DNA of 64,000 nucleotides from JAXGZG01 sp040771825 (GCA_040771825.1 JAXGZG010000001.1:124001-188000), one strand, 5' to 3'. Positions 47,888-57,478 are shown, numbered from the stretch's first letter. The notes: a model not told the origin generated them from the sequence alone. Made by a program: numbers and translations.

Positions 47888-50341
47888 ATGGCAAATCGCA
47901 CTCGCGTGCACGAAGTAGCCAAAGATTTGGGAATGGACTCCAAGGTCATAATCAGAGTTCTCAATGAGTTAGGGATCCCGGTCAAAAACCACATGGCGGC
48001 TCTTGAGCCCACTGCTCTTGAAGCCGTCAGAGCTAAGCTTGCGCCCAAAACAAAACCCGTCCAAGACCCGATGGCCGTGACGCCGCCGTCGGCCGCTGGG
48101 AAGGTCGATAAGCCTGAGTCGAGACAGGAGTCGAAGCCGAATTTGATAAACCGGAATACATCGCAGAAGCAGCCTGCTGTACAACAATCAACACAGCGAT
48201 CACAGCAACCGCAGCAATCACAGCAACGGCAGAGGCCGCAGGCCCCTGACAGACCACAGCGGTCACAGGAATCGCGCCCGCAGCCTTCCGGACCGCAGCA
48301 GCGGCCGGTCCAACCCCAGAGGCAGGATGCGTCAAGACAGCCCCAAAGACCTTCGGGCCAAGCGCCCCAACGTCCGCCTTCGAGGTCTCAGGGACAGGCG
48401 GGTCAGAACATTCAGAGCCGCTACAGCGGCGGCGAGGTCGACAGGGATACCAGAGACAACAGAAGCGCCCGCGGCAGCAGGGATAGTAGATACAGAAGGT
48501 CCAATAACCGCGGCGGCCGGGGACAAAGCCGGAGTCAGGGAGCCAGGGGAGGCCGCCCTGATAGGCAAGCGGTCACAGGCGCCAGGCGCGTTACGGTGCA
48601 AGGTCCGATCCCCGTCCGGGAGCTTGGACCCCTTTTGGGCGTACCCGTGGGAACCGTCCTCAGGACTCTCATGAGCCTAGGGACCCTAATAAGCATCAAC
48701 CAGACGGTTCCTCCGGAGATCGCAGCTAAGGTCGCCGAGAAACTCGGGTGCGTCGTAACAGTCAAAGAACCTGAGAAGACTCAGGAGCAGATCATTGCCG
48801 AGGAACTGCAGCGTCCCGACAACTCCGAGGCGCTTATCTCGAGACCGCCAGTGGTAACGGTCATGGGCCACGTGGACCATGGCAAAACTTCGCTGCTAGA
48901 TGCCCTTAGGGAAACCAATGTCACCGCAAGGGAGGCCGGAGGCATCACTCAGCATATAGGAGCTTCTGTAATCGAGCACAATGGACAGAAACTCATCTTC
49001 CTTGATACTCCGGGTCACGAGGCATTTACTGCCATGCGCGCCAGGGGGGCGAAGGTGACGGACGTTGCCGTGCTAGTGGTGGCGGCCGATGACGGGGTCA
49101 TGCCCCAGACCATCGAGGCCATGAACCACGCTAAGGTTGCAGAAGTCCCTATCGTTGTGGCCATGAACAAGATGGACAAACCGGCGATCAAGCCTGACCG
49201 GGTCAAGCAGCAGTTGTCTGACGCGGGACTAGTCCCTGAAGACTGGGGCGGCGACACTGTGGTGGTCCCGGTTTCAGCCAAGACGGGAGAAGGTATCGAT
49301 GATCTCCTAGAGATGATCGTGCTTGTGGCGGAAATGCAGGAAGTCAAGACAGACCCCACCAGAAAAGGCCGGGGCTATATCATAGAGTCTCTAATGGATA
49401 AAGGTCGCGGGCCTGTGGCAACCGCCCTCATAAGATCCGGTTCTTTGCAAGTGGGCGATGTCATAATCACCGACACCACCTGGGGTCGAGTGAGAGCCAT
49501 GTTTGACGGTCGCGGGAGACAACTTAAGAAAGCCGGGCCCGCTACCCCCGTCGAGATAGTAGGATTGGAGAACATCCCGCAAGCAGGGGACCTCTTTTTG
49601 GTCGTAGATGACGAACGGGTCGCCAAAGACGTAACTCAAAGAAGGCTTCTTGAGAGGCGTCAGCAGGAAATGGGATCCACCAGCCGCATGACTTTGGAGG
49701 ATTTCTTCAAGAAAGAAGAAGCCGAGGAGAAGATGGACCTCAAGGTCATCGTCAAGAGCGACGTTCAAGGTTCCCTGGAAGCCATAGTTCAGGCTTTGGG
49801 CAAAATCAAAGACCAAGAGGTCAGTTTGAGCGTTATCCACCAAGGGGTTGGAGGCATCATCGAATCCGACATCATGTTGGCGAAGGCTTCAAGCGCCATA
49901 GTTCTGGGCTTCAACGTCCGGCCTGATGCCGGTGCCCGAAGCATGGCCGAATCTGAGCAGGTCGAGATTCGGACCTATAGGGTCATCTATGACCTTCTAG
50001 ACGATGTCCAGGCTTTACTCAAGGGCCTGCTCAAACCTAAAATCGAGGAAGTGGTTTTGGGGAGAGCCGAAGTGCGGCAGACATTCCATGTCCCCAGAGT
50101 CGGCACTGTGGCGGGGTGCCGCGTGTCTGACGGCAAGGTATCCCGTCAAGCCGAAATCAGGCTCATACGGGATGGCATAGTGGTTTACGAAGGAAAGATG
50201 TCTTCCTTGAAGCGCTTCAAAGACGACGTCTCTGAAGTGTCCCAGGGTTACGAGTGCGGAATCGGCCTGGAGCGTTTCCAGGACATAAAGCCAGGAGACA
50301 TAATCGAGGCGTTCACAAAGAAGGAAGTCAAACCCGCCTAG
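47888..50341 (+). CDS. infB: Translation initiation factor IF-2
   Basis: An 817-aa GTPase that places initiator tRNA on the ribosome. An N-terminal IF2N segment (VHEVAKDLGMDSKVII) is followed by a long Gln/Arg/Pro/Ser-rich linker (about 80-230), a second IF2N domain, and the G domain: GHVDHGKT (327-334), DTPGH, NKMD and SAK. The C-terminal beta-barrel domains are complete. ATG 47888 follows AGGAGGTG at 8 bases. The linker, rich in Gln repeats, may differ in length among strains. Confidence 0.96.
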   Translation: MANRTRVHEVAKDLGMDSKVIIRVLNELGIPVKNHMAALEPTALEAVRAKLAPKTKPVQDPMAVTPPSAAGKVDKPESRQESKPNLINRNTSQKQPAVQQSTQRSQQPQQSQQRQRPQAPDRPQRSQESRPQPSGPQQRPVQPQRQDASRQPQRPSGQAPQRPPSRSQGQAGQNIQSRYSGGEVDRDTRDNRSARGSRDSRYRRSNNRGGRGQSRSQGARGGRPDRQAVTGARRVTVQGPIPVRELGPLLGVPVGTVLRTLMSLGTLISINQTVPPEIAAKVAEKLGCVVTVKEPEKTQEQIIAEELQRPDNSEALISRPPVVTVMGHVDHGKTSLLDALRETNVTAREAGGITQHIGASVIEHNGQKLIFLDTPGHEAFTAMRARGAKVTDVAVLVVAADDGVMPQTIEAMNHAKVAEVPIVVAMNKMDKPAIKPDRVKQQLSDAGLVPEDWGGDTVVVPVSAKTGEGIDDLLEMIVLVAEMQEVKTDPTRKGRGYIIESLMDKGRGPVATALIRSGSLQVGDVIITDTTWGRVRAMFDGRGRQLKKAGPATPVEIVGLENIPQAGDLFLVVDDERVAKDVTQRRLLERRQQEMGSTSRMTLEDFFKKEEAEEKMDLKVIVKSDVQGSLEAIVQALGKIKDQEVSLSVIHQGVGGIIESDIMLAKASSAIVLGFNVRPDAGARSMAESEQVEIRTYRVIYDLLDDVQALLKGLLKPKIEEVVLGRAEVRQTFHVPRVGTVAGCRVSDGKVSRQAEIRLIRDGIVVYEGKMSSLKRFKDDVSEVSQGYECGIGLERFQDIKPGDIIEAFTKKEVKPA

Positions 50342-50388
50342 CGAGGCTGCGGCTAGCAAGGTTTGCACCATGCAATGAGGTGATCCCG

Positions 50389-50748
50389 GTGGCACAGAGA
50401 CGGGAGCGGGCGGCTGCTCTCATCCAGAAGGTTGTGTCGGAGCTTCTGGCGAGACGGGTCAAGGATCCGCGTATAGGATTCGCAAGCATTATCGGTGTGG
50501 AAGTGACTAAAGACATCACATCTGCCAGAATTCACGTGAGTGTCTTGGGGTCCAAAGACGAGAAGGAAAAGACTATGGAAGGACTCAGGAGCGCCCAAGG
50601 GTTGATACGGTCCGAAGTGGCCGGCGCTTTGGGGATGAGGCACGCTCCCGAACTGGAGTTCGTTTTGAATGAAGGCATAGAGCATAGCATCAGGGTGTCC
50701 AAACTTCTGAGGGATATCAAGAAAGAAGACGGGGAGCGGCCGGAGTGA
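50389..50748 (+). CDS. rbfA: 30S ribosome-binding factor RbfA
   Basis: A 119-aa KH-fold protein needed for 16S rRNA processing and cold adaptation. Typical elements are RRERAAALIQKVVSELLARRVKDPRI and the strand VEVTKDITSARIHVSVLG. GTG 50389 follows GAGGTGA at 6 bases. It overlaps the nrnA start (GTGATGA), so translation is coupled. Confidence 0.93.
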   Translation: MAQRRERAAALIQKVVSELLARRVKDPRIGFASIIGVEVTKDITSARIHVSVLGSKDEKEKTMEGLRSAQGLIRSEVAGALGMRHAPELEFVLNEGIEHSIRVSKLLRDIKKEDGERPE

Positions 50749-51749
50749 TGAACGGTGGGGAGTACGCTTTGGCGCTCTCGGCCATCAAGGAGATAATCGA
50801 CAATAACTCCAGCTTCATTCTGCTAGAGCACCAGAAACCCGACGGGGACTGCATCGGGTCTGGGCTGGCTTTGGTGCAAGCCCTCCGTTCTTTGGGAAAG
50901 CAGGCGTTGTTGGTCTCCCATGACCCTCATCCGGTTATGTACGATTTCCTGCCCGGGTTGCCCTTTTACACCCGGGCGGGTTACCTTAAGCCAGAAGACT
51001 ATCGGCCCCAGGCGGCGATTTTTCTTGACTGCACCGACCCTGAAAGGGCGGGGCAAGGCTTGGATTTTGCCAGAGGGAGGCACTGGATCAACGTAGACCA
51101 TCATGTCTCAAACTCCATGTTTGGGGACGTGAACATGGTCGATCCCGGTGCCGCTGCCACAGGGCAGCTGGTACATGCCATCATCGAGTATCTCGGAGTG
51201 CCCATAGACGTGGACCTGGCTACCTGCATATACGTGGCTTTGATCACCGATACCGGCGGGTTCAGGTACCAGAATACGACTCCCAAAGCCATGACTTTGG
51301 CCGCAACGCTTCTGGAAAAGGGCGTGAAAGGCTCGGAAATAGCCGATTTGGTCTTTGAGACCAGATCTGCGTCGTCGGTTCTTCTTCTGGCATCTGCGCT
51401 GAACACCCTCAAGATGTACCGAGGGGGCAAAGTGGCCGCAGTCACAGTCACTCGGGAGATGCTCAAGATGACCGGGGCATCCCCTGAAGAGACCGAAGGC
51501 ATCATAGGTTACCCCAGGTCTATCATAGGGGTGGAGCTTTCTGTTTTCTTCAAAGAAGCCGATGAACCTGGAAAAGTCCACGTGAGTTTTCGTTCCCGGC
51601 GGGTGGTGGACGTGGCTCACCTGGCCAAATCCTTGGGCGGCGGCGGACATCCCAGAGCCGCAGGCGCCCTTATGGAGGGAAGTATCCCGGAGGTCACCGC
51701 CAAAGTGCTGGCGGCGGTCGACGGCCTTGGCATATGGACGGATTTCTGA
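50745..51749 (+). CDS. nrnA: DHH/DHHA1 phosphoesterase, NrnA-like (oligoribonuclease / pAp phosphatase)
   Basis: A 334-aa protein with the DHH signatures: HQKPDGDCIGS (29-39), LDCTD, VDHHVSN and ITDTGGF, and the C-terminal DHHA1 GGGGHPRAAG. NrnA degrades short RNAs to mononucleotides and dephosphorylates pAp. GTG 50745 overlaps rbfA's stop. It overlaps truB by 16 bases. Position between rbfA and truB is conserved in Firmicutes. Confidence 0.9.
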   Translation: MMNGGEYALALSAIKEIIDNNSSFILLEHQKPDGDCIGSGLALVQALRSLGKQALLVSHDPHPVMYDFLPGLPFYTRAGYLKPEDYRPQAAIFLDCTDPERAGQGLDFARGRHWINVDHHVSNSMFGDVNMVDPGAAATGQLVHAIIEYLGVPIDVDLATCIYVALITDTGGFRYQNTTPKAMTLAATLLEKGVKGSEIADLVFETRSASSVLLLASALNTLKMYRGGKVAAVTVTREMLKMTGASPEETEGIIGYPRSIIGVELSVFFKEADEPGKVHVSFRSRRVVDVAHLAKSLGGGGHPRAAGALMEGSIPEVTAKVLAAVDGLGIWTDF

Positions 51750-52705
51750 ACGTACTTAAACCTTCTGGAGTGACTTCCCACGATGTTGTTCTCCTTGTAA
51801 GAAGCCTTTCTGGGAGGAGCCGAACAGGCCATCTGGGTACTTTGGATCCTCTTGCCAGAGGCGTGCTTCCACTTGTCTTGGGCAGTTACAGGCGCCTATC
51901 TGAGTATTGTCTCGACCAGGACAAGCGATACTTGGCTGAGTTCGTGTTTGGAGTCGCGACAGACTCAGGAGACCTTGACGGCCAGATCGTAAGCCGCAAA
52001 GACGCAGGATTCTTGCAGGCCGGCGATGTCAGGGAAGGTTTGAAGGAGTTCACCGGGGCGGTATCCCAGGAACCGCCCGCTTTTTCGGCTTTGAAGGTGC
52101 GAGGGCGGAAGATGTATGAATGGGCAAGGGAAGGAATCTCGGTCCGCCACCAACCTCGGACTGTCCAGGTACACGAGTTCAGGCTTCTGAGATGGACAGG
52201 GGGGCCCACGCCTAGGGGGCTTTTTTCCATGGAAGTGGGCCGCGGCACTTATGTGCGGTCCTTAGCAGCGGACCTAGGGGAGGTTCTGGGTGTTGGGGCT
52301 ACGGTATCGTACCTTCTCAGGGAAAGGTCAGGCCCATTTACGCTGCAAGAAGCCCATACACTAGGAGAGATTCGAAGGGCGGCAAAAGAAGGGCGCCTGG
52401 ACGGGGTCCTTTTTGACCCCTTGCGGGCGATTCCCAGAATGGAGAAGTTTCCAATAGCGCCTTCTGCCTTGCCCAAGGTCATCCACGGGGTGGGACTCTG
52501 TGATCAGGATTTCCAGGATCCCGGCGCTGTCTCTTCCTATGACCCCGAGCGAGGGCCATTTCTTGCTTACGAGAAAGACCCAAAGGGCATGACAAGAATA
52601 GTGGCTGTGGTATCCTCCCAGGGGAATGACTTGAAATACCACAAAGTGCTTACACGTGAGAGTGATAGGGTTGCGAATAGTCGAGGACGGCAACACAGGT
52701 ACTAA
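51734..52705 (+). CDS. truB: tRNA pseudouridine(55) synthase
   Basis: A 323-aa pseudouridine synthase that modifies U55 of tRNAs. The catalytic Asp lies in TGHLGTLDPLARGVLPL (residues 31-47; Asp38). KPSGVTSHDVV starts the fold and a C-terminal PUA-like extension is present. It overlaps nrnA by 16 bases and ribF by 50, consistent with translational coupling in the operon. Confidence 0.93.
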   Translation: MDGFLNVLKPSGVTSHDVVLLVRSLSGRSRTGHLGTLDPLARGVLPLVLGSYRRLSEYCLDQDKRYLAEFVFGVATDSGDLDGQIVSRKDAGFLQAGDVREGLKEFTGAVSQEPPAFSALKVRGRKMYEWAREGISVRHQPRTVQVHEFRLLRWTGGPTPRGLFSMEVGRGTYVRSLAADLGEVLGVGATVSYLLRERSGPFTLQEAHTLGEIRRAAKEGRLDGVLFDPLRAIPRMEKFPIAPSALPKVIHGVGLCDQDFQDPGAVSSYDPERGPFLAYEKDPKGMTRIVAVVSSQGNDLKYHKVLTRESDRVANSRGRQHRY

Positions 52706-53687
52706 GAACGGAGTAGTGGCTGCGTTAGGAGTGTTTGACGGAGTCCATGCCGGGCACCAGGCGCTTTTTCGCGAGGCCATGGCGCAGAGAGACCGATTGG
52801 GAATCCCCGCTATGGCGGTTACTTTTCATCCCCATCCCCGGGCCCTCATAGGCGGACCAGAGTGCTCTGTAACGCTTCTAACCCCTCCTCCTGAGAAGAT
52901 AGCCCTCATTGAGGACTTGGGACTAGACTACTTCTGGCCAATATCCTTTACCAGAGAACTGGCCAACACTTCCCCTGAGGACTTCGTCCGCCGCTATCTG
53001 GTGGACACTGTGAAGGTTCGCCACGTGGTGTGCGGGTTCAACTTCTCTTTCGGCAAGGGAGGGAAAGGAAAGCCCGCCGACTTGGAGCGATTAGGTCAAG
53101 AGCACGGATTCTCGGTTAGCGTGGTTCCCCCTTTTGAGGTCCGGGGAGAAGTCGTTTCGAGCACAAGGATAAGGGCGGATCTGGACGCCGGGAGGGTGGG
53201 CGATGTAGAAGAAGGTCTTTGCAGGCCCTACTGCCTGTGGGGGACGGTTATTCGCGGCGATGGCAGAGGCAAGACCATAGGGATTCCCACCAGTAATGTG
53301 GATGTGCCTCAGGGAAAGGCATTGCCGGGAAATGGAGTATATTCGGCATTGGTCAGGGCGTCCCTTTCCGGTGAAGCGGCAGGGCGGCGGCTCCTAGAGC
53401 GGCCCGCCGTGGTCAACATCGGCATACGGCCGACGTTTCACGGCAAAGATACTCGAGTAGAAGTCCACATTCCGGGGTTTCGGGGTAGTCTCTACGGCGA
53501 GAGGATTCAGGTGTTCTTGATCCGGCGGCTCCGGGGTGAACGGGCGTTTCCAAGTGTGGAGCAACTGCGGGCACAGGTGGAGAAGGACATACTGGCTGCG
53601 GGCCAGGAACCCCTTCAGAAGCCCGGGGCGGGCCAGAGGGCTTCGTTTACAGTGCCCAAGGCCTATGATAGAATGCTCTCACCTTGA
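52656..53687 (+). CDS. ribF: Bifunctional riboflavin kinase / FAD synthetase
   Basis: A 343-aa bifunctional enzyme that makes FMN and FAD. The N-terminal nucleotidyltransferase domain has GVFDGVHAGHQAL (25-37) and VTFHPHPRALI; the C-terminal kinase domain has GDGRGKTIGIPTSNVD and NIGIRPTFHG. GTG 52656 lies inside truB, a 50-base overlap. A C-terminal tail of about 20 residues (PLQKPGAGQRAS) extends past the usual end. Confidence 0.93.
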   Translation: MRVIGLRIVEDGNTGTKNGVVAALGVFDGVHAGHQALFREAMAQRDRLGIPAMAVTFHPHPRALIGGPECSVTLLTPPPEKIALIEDLGLDYFWPISFTRELANTSPEDFVRRYLVDTVKVRHVVCGFNFSFGKGGKGKPADLERLGQEHGFSVSVVPPFEVRGEVVSSTRIRADLDAGRVGDVEEGLCRPYCLWGTVIRGDGRGKTIGIPTSNVDVPQGKALPGNGVYSALVRASLSGEAAGRRLLERPAVVNIGIRPTFHGKDTRVEVHIPGFRGSLYGERIQVFLIRRLRGERAFPSVEQLRAQVEKDILAAGQEPLQKPGAGQRASFTVPKAYDRMLSP

Positions 53688-53766
53688 CGTACCTTGAGAC
53701 TCGGTAAAGCGTTTCTCCGGCGCCATACTGGGTTCAAGGCCTATTCACATGATGGAGGTGTTTGTT

Positions 53767-54036
53767 TTGGCTTTAGAGAACGACCGCAAGAGGACCATCA
53801 TTGACCAGTACAAGATCCACGAGAAAGACACAGGTTCCCCAGAAGTACAGATAGCGCTTCTGACAGAAAGGATCAATTACCTGACCGAGCACCTTAAGGT
53901 TCACAAGAAAGACCACCACAGCCGTCGTGGCCTTCTTAAGATGGTGGGTCAGCGTCGTGCCCTCCTCAACTATCTAACGCGCGAAGAACCTGAACGTTAC
54001 CGGGCCATAGTGGAGAGACTGGGATTGAGAGGCTAA
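53767..54036 (+). CDS. rpsO: 30S ribosomal protein S15
   Basis: An 89-aa protein, the standard length. LENDRKRTIIDQYKIHEKD and the later HHSRRGLLKMVGQRRALLNYL are the S15 hallmarks. TTG 53767 is chosen because GGAGGTG (53752 onward) has good spacing and it gives the standard length; an ATG upstream would add six residues. It binds 16S rRNA and is often autoregulated. It lies 24 bases ahead of pnp, as in most bacteria. Confidence 0.95.
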   Translation: MALENDRKRTIIDQYKIHEKDTGSPEVQIALLTERINYLTEHLKVHKKDHHSRRGLLKMVGQRRALLNYLTREEPERYRAIVERLGLRG

Positions 54037-54060
54037 CTGTGGCCGAAGGGAGTGTGCTTA

Positions 54061-56241
54061 TTGGAGGGAGTTAGTTCGTACCAATTTGAGCTAGGGGGGC
54101 GTCCCCTGACTCTCGAATTTGGTAAGGTTGCCAAGCAGGCCGGCGGTTCCGTCATGGTCAGATACGGCGACACCACGGTTTTGGTTACCGCAACCGTCTC
54201 AAAGCAGCCTAGAGAGGGGACAGACTTTTTCCCCCTCACAGTCGATGTAGAAGAGAGGCTTTACGCAGTAGGTAGGATACCAGGAAGTTGGGGAAGACGC
54301 GAAGGAAGGCCTCCTGAGAAGGCGATCCTTCAAGCTAGAGTCACCGACCGCCCCATCCGTCCTCTGTTTCCCAAGGGCTTGCGCAACGACGTGCAAGTAG
54401 TGATCATGCCTTTGTCTATCGAGCACGATTGCTCTCCTGAGATCGCTGGGATGATAGGCGCGTCTGCGGCACTCACCACAAGCGACATCCCCTTTAACGG
54501 GCCTATGGCAGGTGTGGAAGTGGGACTTGTTGATGGCGAGTTCGTGATTAACCCCGGCGTCAAGGAGACCGAAAGAAGTGAGCTGCGGCTTACGGTCGCG
54601 GGCACCAAAGATGCCGTGTTGATGGTGGAAGCCGGCGCAAATCAAGTGGCAGAAGACGTCATGGTTGACGCCATCATGTTCGGCCATGAGGTCATCAAGA
54701 AGCTTTGCGAGCTGCAGGATAAGATCCGTGCCGAGATTGGTAAGCCCAAGATGGAAGCAACTTTGTATCTTCCTGGCGAAGATGTGGTCTCCAAGGTGTC
54801 GGAGTTGGCGGCGCCCAAGCTACGCCAAGCCATCCGCGTCGAGGAGAAGCTTTCCAGAGAGTCGGCACTGGACGATGTATTCCAGTCGGTGTACCAAGAC
54901 GCCGCGGCCGACTTTCCCGAGAGAGATTCTGAGATTAGCACCGCGTTCCACGATGTTCTGAAAGATGAAGTCCGGACAATGATCCTGGAAACTGGAAAGC
55001 GTCCTGACGGGCGGCAGCCCGACGAGATCAGGCCAATCTCCTGTGAAGTCGATGTGTTGCCTCGAGTACACGGTTCAGCCATATTCACTCGCGGGCAGAC
55101 ACAGGTAATGAGCATTGCCACACTCGGCGCCAAGGGCGACATACAAGAACTGGATACCACCGGGGTAGAGGAGTTCAAGCGGTACATACACCACTACAAC
55201 TTCCCCGCTTATTCGGTGGGGGAAACCAGGCCTTTGAGAGGCCCGGGCCGCAGAGAGATCGGCCACGGGGCTTTGGCGGAAAGAGCGCTTCTGCCTGTGA
55301 TTCCAGGGGAGGAAGACTTCCCGTACACTGTCAGAATCGTGTCGGAGGTTCTTGAGTCTAACGGTTCAACGTCCATGGCTTCTGTGTGCGGAAGCACCTT
55401 GTCTTTGATGGATGCGGGCGTTCCCATAAAGGCGCCTGTGGCGGGTATCGCTATGGGACTCATTAAGGGACCGGACACCTCTGTTGTTCTCACGGACATT
55501 CAGGGCATGGAAGACGCCTTGGGCGATATGGACTTCAAGGTGGCCGGCACCGAGGCCGGGGTCACAGCGCTCCAGATGGACATCAAGATCGCAGGGGTGA
55601 CCCGAGAGATTCTGCAGCAAGCCCTTGAAAGGGCAAAGGCTGCCAGACTCTTCATCTTGGGCAAGATCCGAGAGGCCATTTCCGAGCCGCGAGACACCCT
55701 GTCTGAGTTCGCCCCCAGGATTCTGGTGGTGAACATTGACCCCGAGAAGATCCGGGATGTCATTGGCCCGGGCGGCAAGACCATCAACAAGATAACCGCC
55801 GAGACCGGGGTGAAAATCGACATCGAGCAAGATGGCCGGGTGTTCATCGCAGCGCCTGACGAGGACAGCGGCAGACGGGCCAAAGACATCGTAGAGAACC
55901 TGACCCGAGATGTTGAAGTTGGCAGGACCTACACCGGCCGGGTGACTAGGGTTGCTAACTTCGGGGCTTTCGTGGAGATTCTTCCAGGAAAAGAGGGCTT
56001 GGTCAGGATCGGCGAAATAGCCGAAGAGCATATTGCCAAAGTTGAAGACGTGCTCAATATCGGCGATGAGGTTTTGGTGAAGGTCATCGAGATAGACCAT
56101 ATGGGCAGGATCAACCTTTCCAGAAGGCAGGCTTTGGGCGGCGCTCCTCGCCCTGACCAAGATCGTCGTGGGGACCAGGCTCGATCGAGCCGAAGACCTC
56201 CCTGGAGACGAGACGATCGGGGCGGAAGGAATCAAAGGTAG
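54061..56241 (+). CDS. pnp: Polyribonucleotide nucleotidyltransferase (PNPase)
   Basis: A 726-aa phosphorolytic 3' to 5' exoribonuclease. Two RNase PH-like domains (ELGGRPLTLEFGKVAKQAGG; later TRPLRGPGRREIGHGALAER) flank a helical segment, followed by a KH domain (IGPGGKTINKITAETG, about 555-615) and an S1 domain (GRTYTGRVTRVANFGAFVEI). TTG 54061 is preferred, 8 bases after GAAGGGAG; GTG 54052 overlaps that SD. It follows rpsO and is 2 bases ahead of nfo. Confidence 0.95.
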   Translation: MEGVSSYQFELGGRPLTLEFGKVAKQAGGSVMVRYGDTTVLVTATVSKQPREGTDFFPLTVDVEERLYAVGRIPGSWGRREGRPPEKAILQARVTDRPIRPLFPKGLRNDVQVVIMPLSIEHDCSPEIAGMIGASAALTTSDIPFNGPMAGVEVGLVDGEFVINPGVKETERSELRLTVAGTKDAVLMVEAGANQVAEDVMVDAIMFGHEVIKKLCELQDKIRAEIGKPKMEATLYLPGEDVVSKVSELAAPKLRQAIRVEEKLSRESALDDVFQSVYQDAAADFPERDSEISTAFHDVLKDEVRTMILETGKRPDGRQPDEIRPISCEVDVLPRVHGSAIFTRGQTQVMSIATLGAKGDIQELDTTGVEEFKRYIHHYNFPAYSVGETRPLRGPGRREIGHGALAERALLPVIPGEEDFPYTVRIVSEVLESNGSTSMASVCGSTLSLMDAGVPIKAPVAGIAMGLIKGPDTSVVLTDIQGMEDALGDMDFKVAGTEAGVTALQMDIKIAGVTREILQQALERAKAARLFILGKIREAISEPRDTLSEFAPRILVVNIDPEKIRDVIGPGGKTINKITAETGVKIDIEQDGRVFIAAPDEDSGRRAKDIVENLTRDVEVGRTYTGRVTRVANFGAFVEILPGKEGLVRIGEIAEEHIAKVEDVLNIGDEVLVKVIEIDHMGRINLSRRQALGGAPRPDQDRRGDQARSSRRPPWRRDDRGGRNQR

Positions 56242-56243
56242 CA

Positions 56244-57092
56244 GTGCGAATCGGCATTCACGTCTCTATCAAGGGCGGAATGGCCGCAATGGCTTCTACC
56301 GCTATCGACCTGGGGTGCGAGGCAGTTCAGATTTTCTCCCGCAGCCCCAGGGGCGGCAAGGCCAAGCCGTTCATACCTGAAGACGTCCGAGAGATGAAGA
56401 GCCTCTTTGAACGCCACAATATATGGCCTGTGGTGGTTCACGTTCCCTATTTCATAAACTTGGGTTCGTCTGACCCATCCAAGAAGGGGTATTCCATTGA
56501 GGTCCTGGCAGATGATCTGGCTAGGGCAGAGAACCTTGGCGCCCGGTATCTAGTTACTCACATAGGCCACAGAGACCCCCATGAGTCTTTTGAATCTCCC
56601 GATGCCTTATCTAGAGTGCTTGATGGTATCATTCAAGTTTTGGATGTTTACCACGGGCCTGTTAGACTGCTCCTTGAAAACACAGCGGGGCAGGGAAGGG
56701 AATTGGGGTCTAGGTTTGAGACTATAGGCGCGCTTTTGGGCGATCTGCCTTTCGACAGGGTTGGCGCGTGTTTTGATACTTGCCACGCTTTTGGAGCGGG
56801 GTACGATATTTCCACGCCCAACGGGATGGCCCAGGTTTTGACAGATTTCGATTACTCAGTTGGATTAGAGAACCTTGGGGCAATCCATCTGAACGACTCA
56901 AAAGGCGCGCTTGGGAGCCACCTTGACCGCCATGAGCACATAGGGAAAGGGTCTATCGGGCTGGAAAGTTTCAGGGCTCTTGTGTGCGATCCCCGTTTGC
57001 CCAAGGACTTACCTGGACTTCTGGAGACTCCGTCAGATACCTCCCAAGCCGACAGGAATAATGTGAACGCTGTCAAAGATCTTCGGCCTTAA
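56244..57092 (+). CDS. nfo: Deoxyribonuclease IV (AP endonuclease, Nfo)
   Basis: A 282-aa AP endonuclease of the Nfo family, acting on abasic sites. The zinc-binding residues lie in VVVHVPYFINLGS, DTCHAFGAG, HLNDSKGALGSHLDRHEHIG and LETP, all of which match family motifs. GTG 56244 follows AAAGGT and is 2 bases after pnp, so it is the last gene of the operon. Its presence in this operon is less usual than the neighbours. Confidence 0.93.
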   Translation: MRIGIHVSIKGGMAAMASTAIDLGCEAVQIFSRSPRGGKAKPFIPEDVREMKSLFERHNIWPVVVHVPYFINLGSSDPSKKGYSIEVLADDLARAENLGARYLVTHIGHRDPHESFESPDALSRVLDGIIQVLDVYHGPVRLLLENTAGQGRELGSRFETIGALLGDLPFDRVGACFDTCHAFGAGYDISTPNGMAQVLTDFDYSVGLENLGAIHLNDSKGALGSHLDRHEHIGKGSIGLESFRALVCDPRLPKDLPGLLETPSDTSQADRNNVNAVKDLRP

Positions 57093-57264
57093 TACGCTGG
57101 AGGGACAGCAAAACTCCAGTTCCGACGCATGATGAAACTGCGAGTTTTCTGTCAACCAACTCTTCTATTTTCGACACAGAAGGTTTATGATAGCCTAAGT
57201 TGGGTCGTTGGGTGTCTGTTTTTGACTGGCAGGGCTACCAGTTCATGGCGGGGGAGGGCTCGAA

Positions 57265-57465
57265 GTACGTACCGAGAAGGAAATACTCACCGAGATCGAG
57301 GAGCTTCGCGAGGAACTTTGCAGGCACGTTGGGGTCACGTATGATCGTCGCAAAATCCAAATGGCAGGAGAACTCAGCTGCCGCCTGGATCAACTCATAT
57401 ACAGATGGCATGTAATTCGAGAGAAGAATCGGGCCGTGAGTGAATGGCTCAGTGACGGGCGCTAG
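57265..57465 (+). CDS. Spo0E-like aspartyl phosphatase (start codon unclear)
   Basis: A reading frame of about 66 codons ends at TAG 57465. It encodes two amphipathic helices: EILTEIEELREELCRHVGV and IQMAGELSCRLDQLIYRW. The SxxLD motif (here SCRLD) is the signature of Spo0E-like proteins, which dephosphorylate Spo0A and so restrain sporulation. The start is unusual: after the in-frame TGA at 57223 there is no ATG, GTG or TTG; GGGGGAGGG (57250-57258) is spaced correctly for GTA 57265, which could be a mutated GTG. It may thus be inactive, use a non-standard start, or reflect an error. A strong terminator overlaps its stop. Confidence 0.6.
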   Translation, partial: VRTEKEILTEIEELREELCRHVGVTYDRRKIQMAGELSCRLDQLIYRWHVIREKNRAVSEWLSDGR

Positions 57466-57478
57466 CCCGCTTTTTTTT
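57456..57478 (+). terminator. Intrinsic terminator at the end of the Spo0E-like gene
   Basis: CGGGC (57456-57460), loop GCTA, GCCCG (57465-57469), then C and eight Ts from 57471. The Spo0E-like stop codon lies in the stem and loop. Confidence 0.75.

Noticed and set aside
55366..56235. 289-codon minus-strand frame opposite pnp
   Set aside because: Shadow frame of a strongly conserved gene on the plus strand.
57200..57415. Plus-strand frame starting at 57200 as a gene
   Set aside because: It reads out of frame with the clear Spo0E-like SxxLD segment, and the peptide has no recognisable features.
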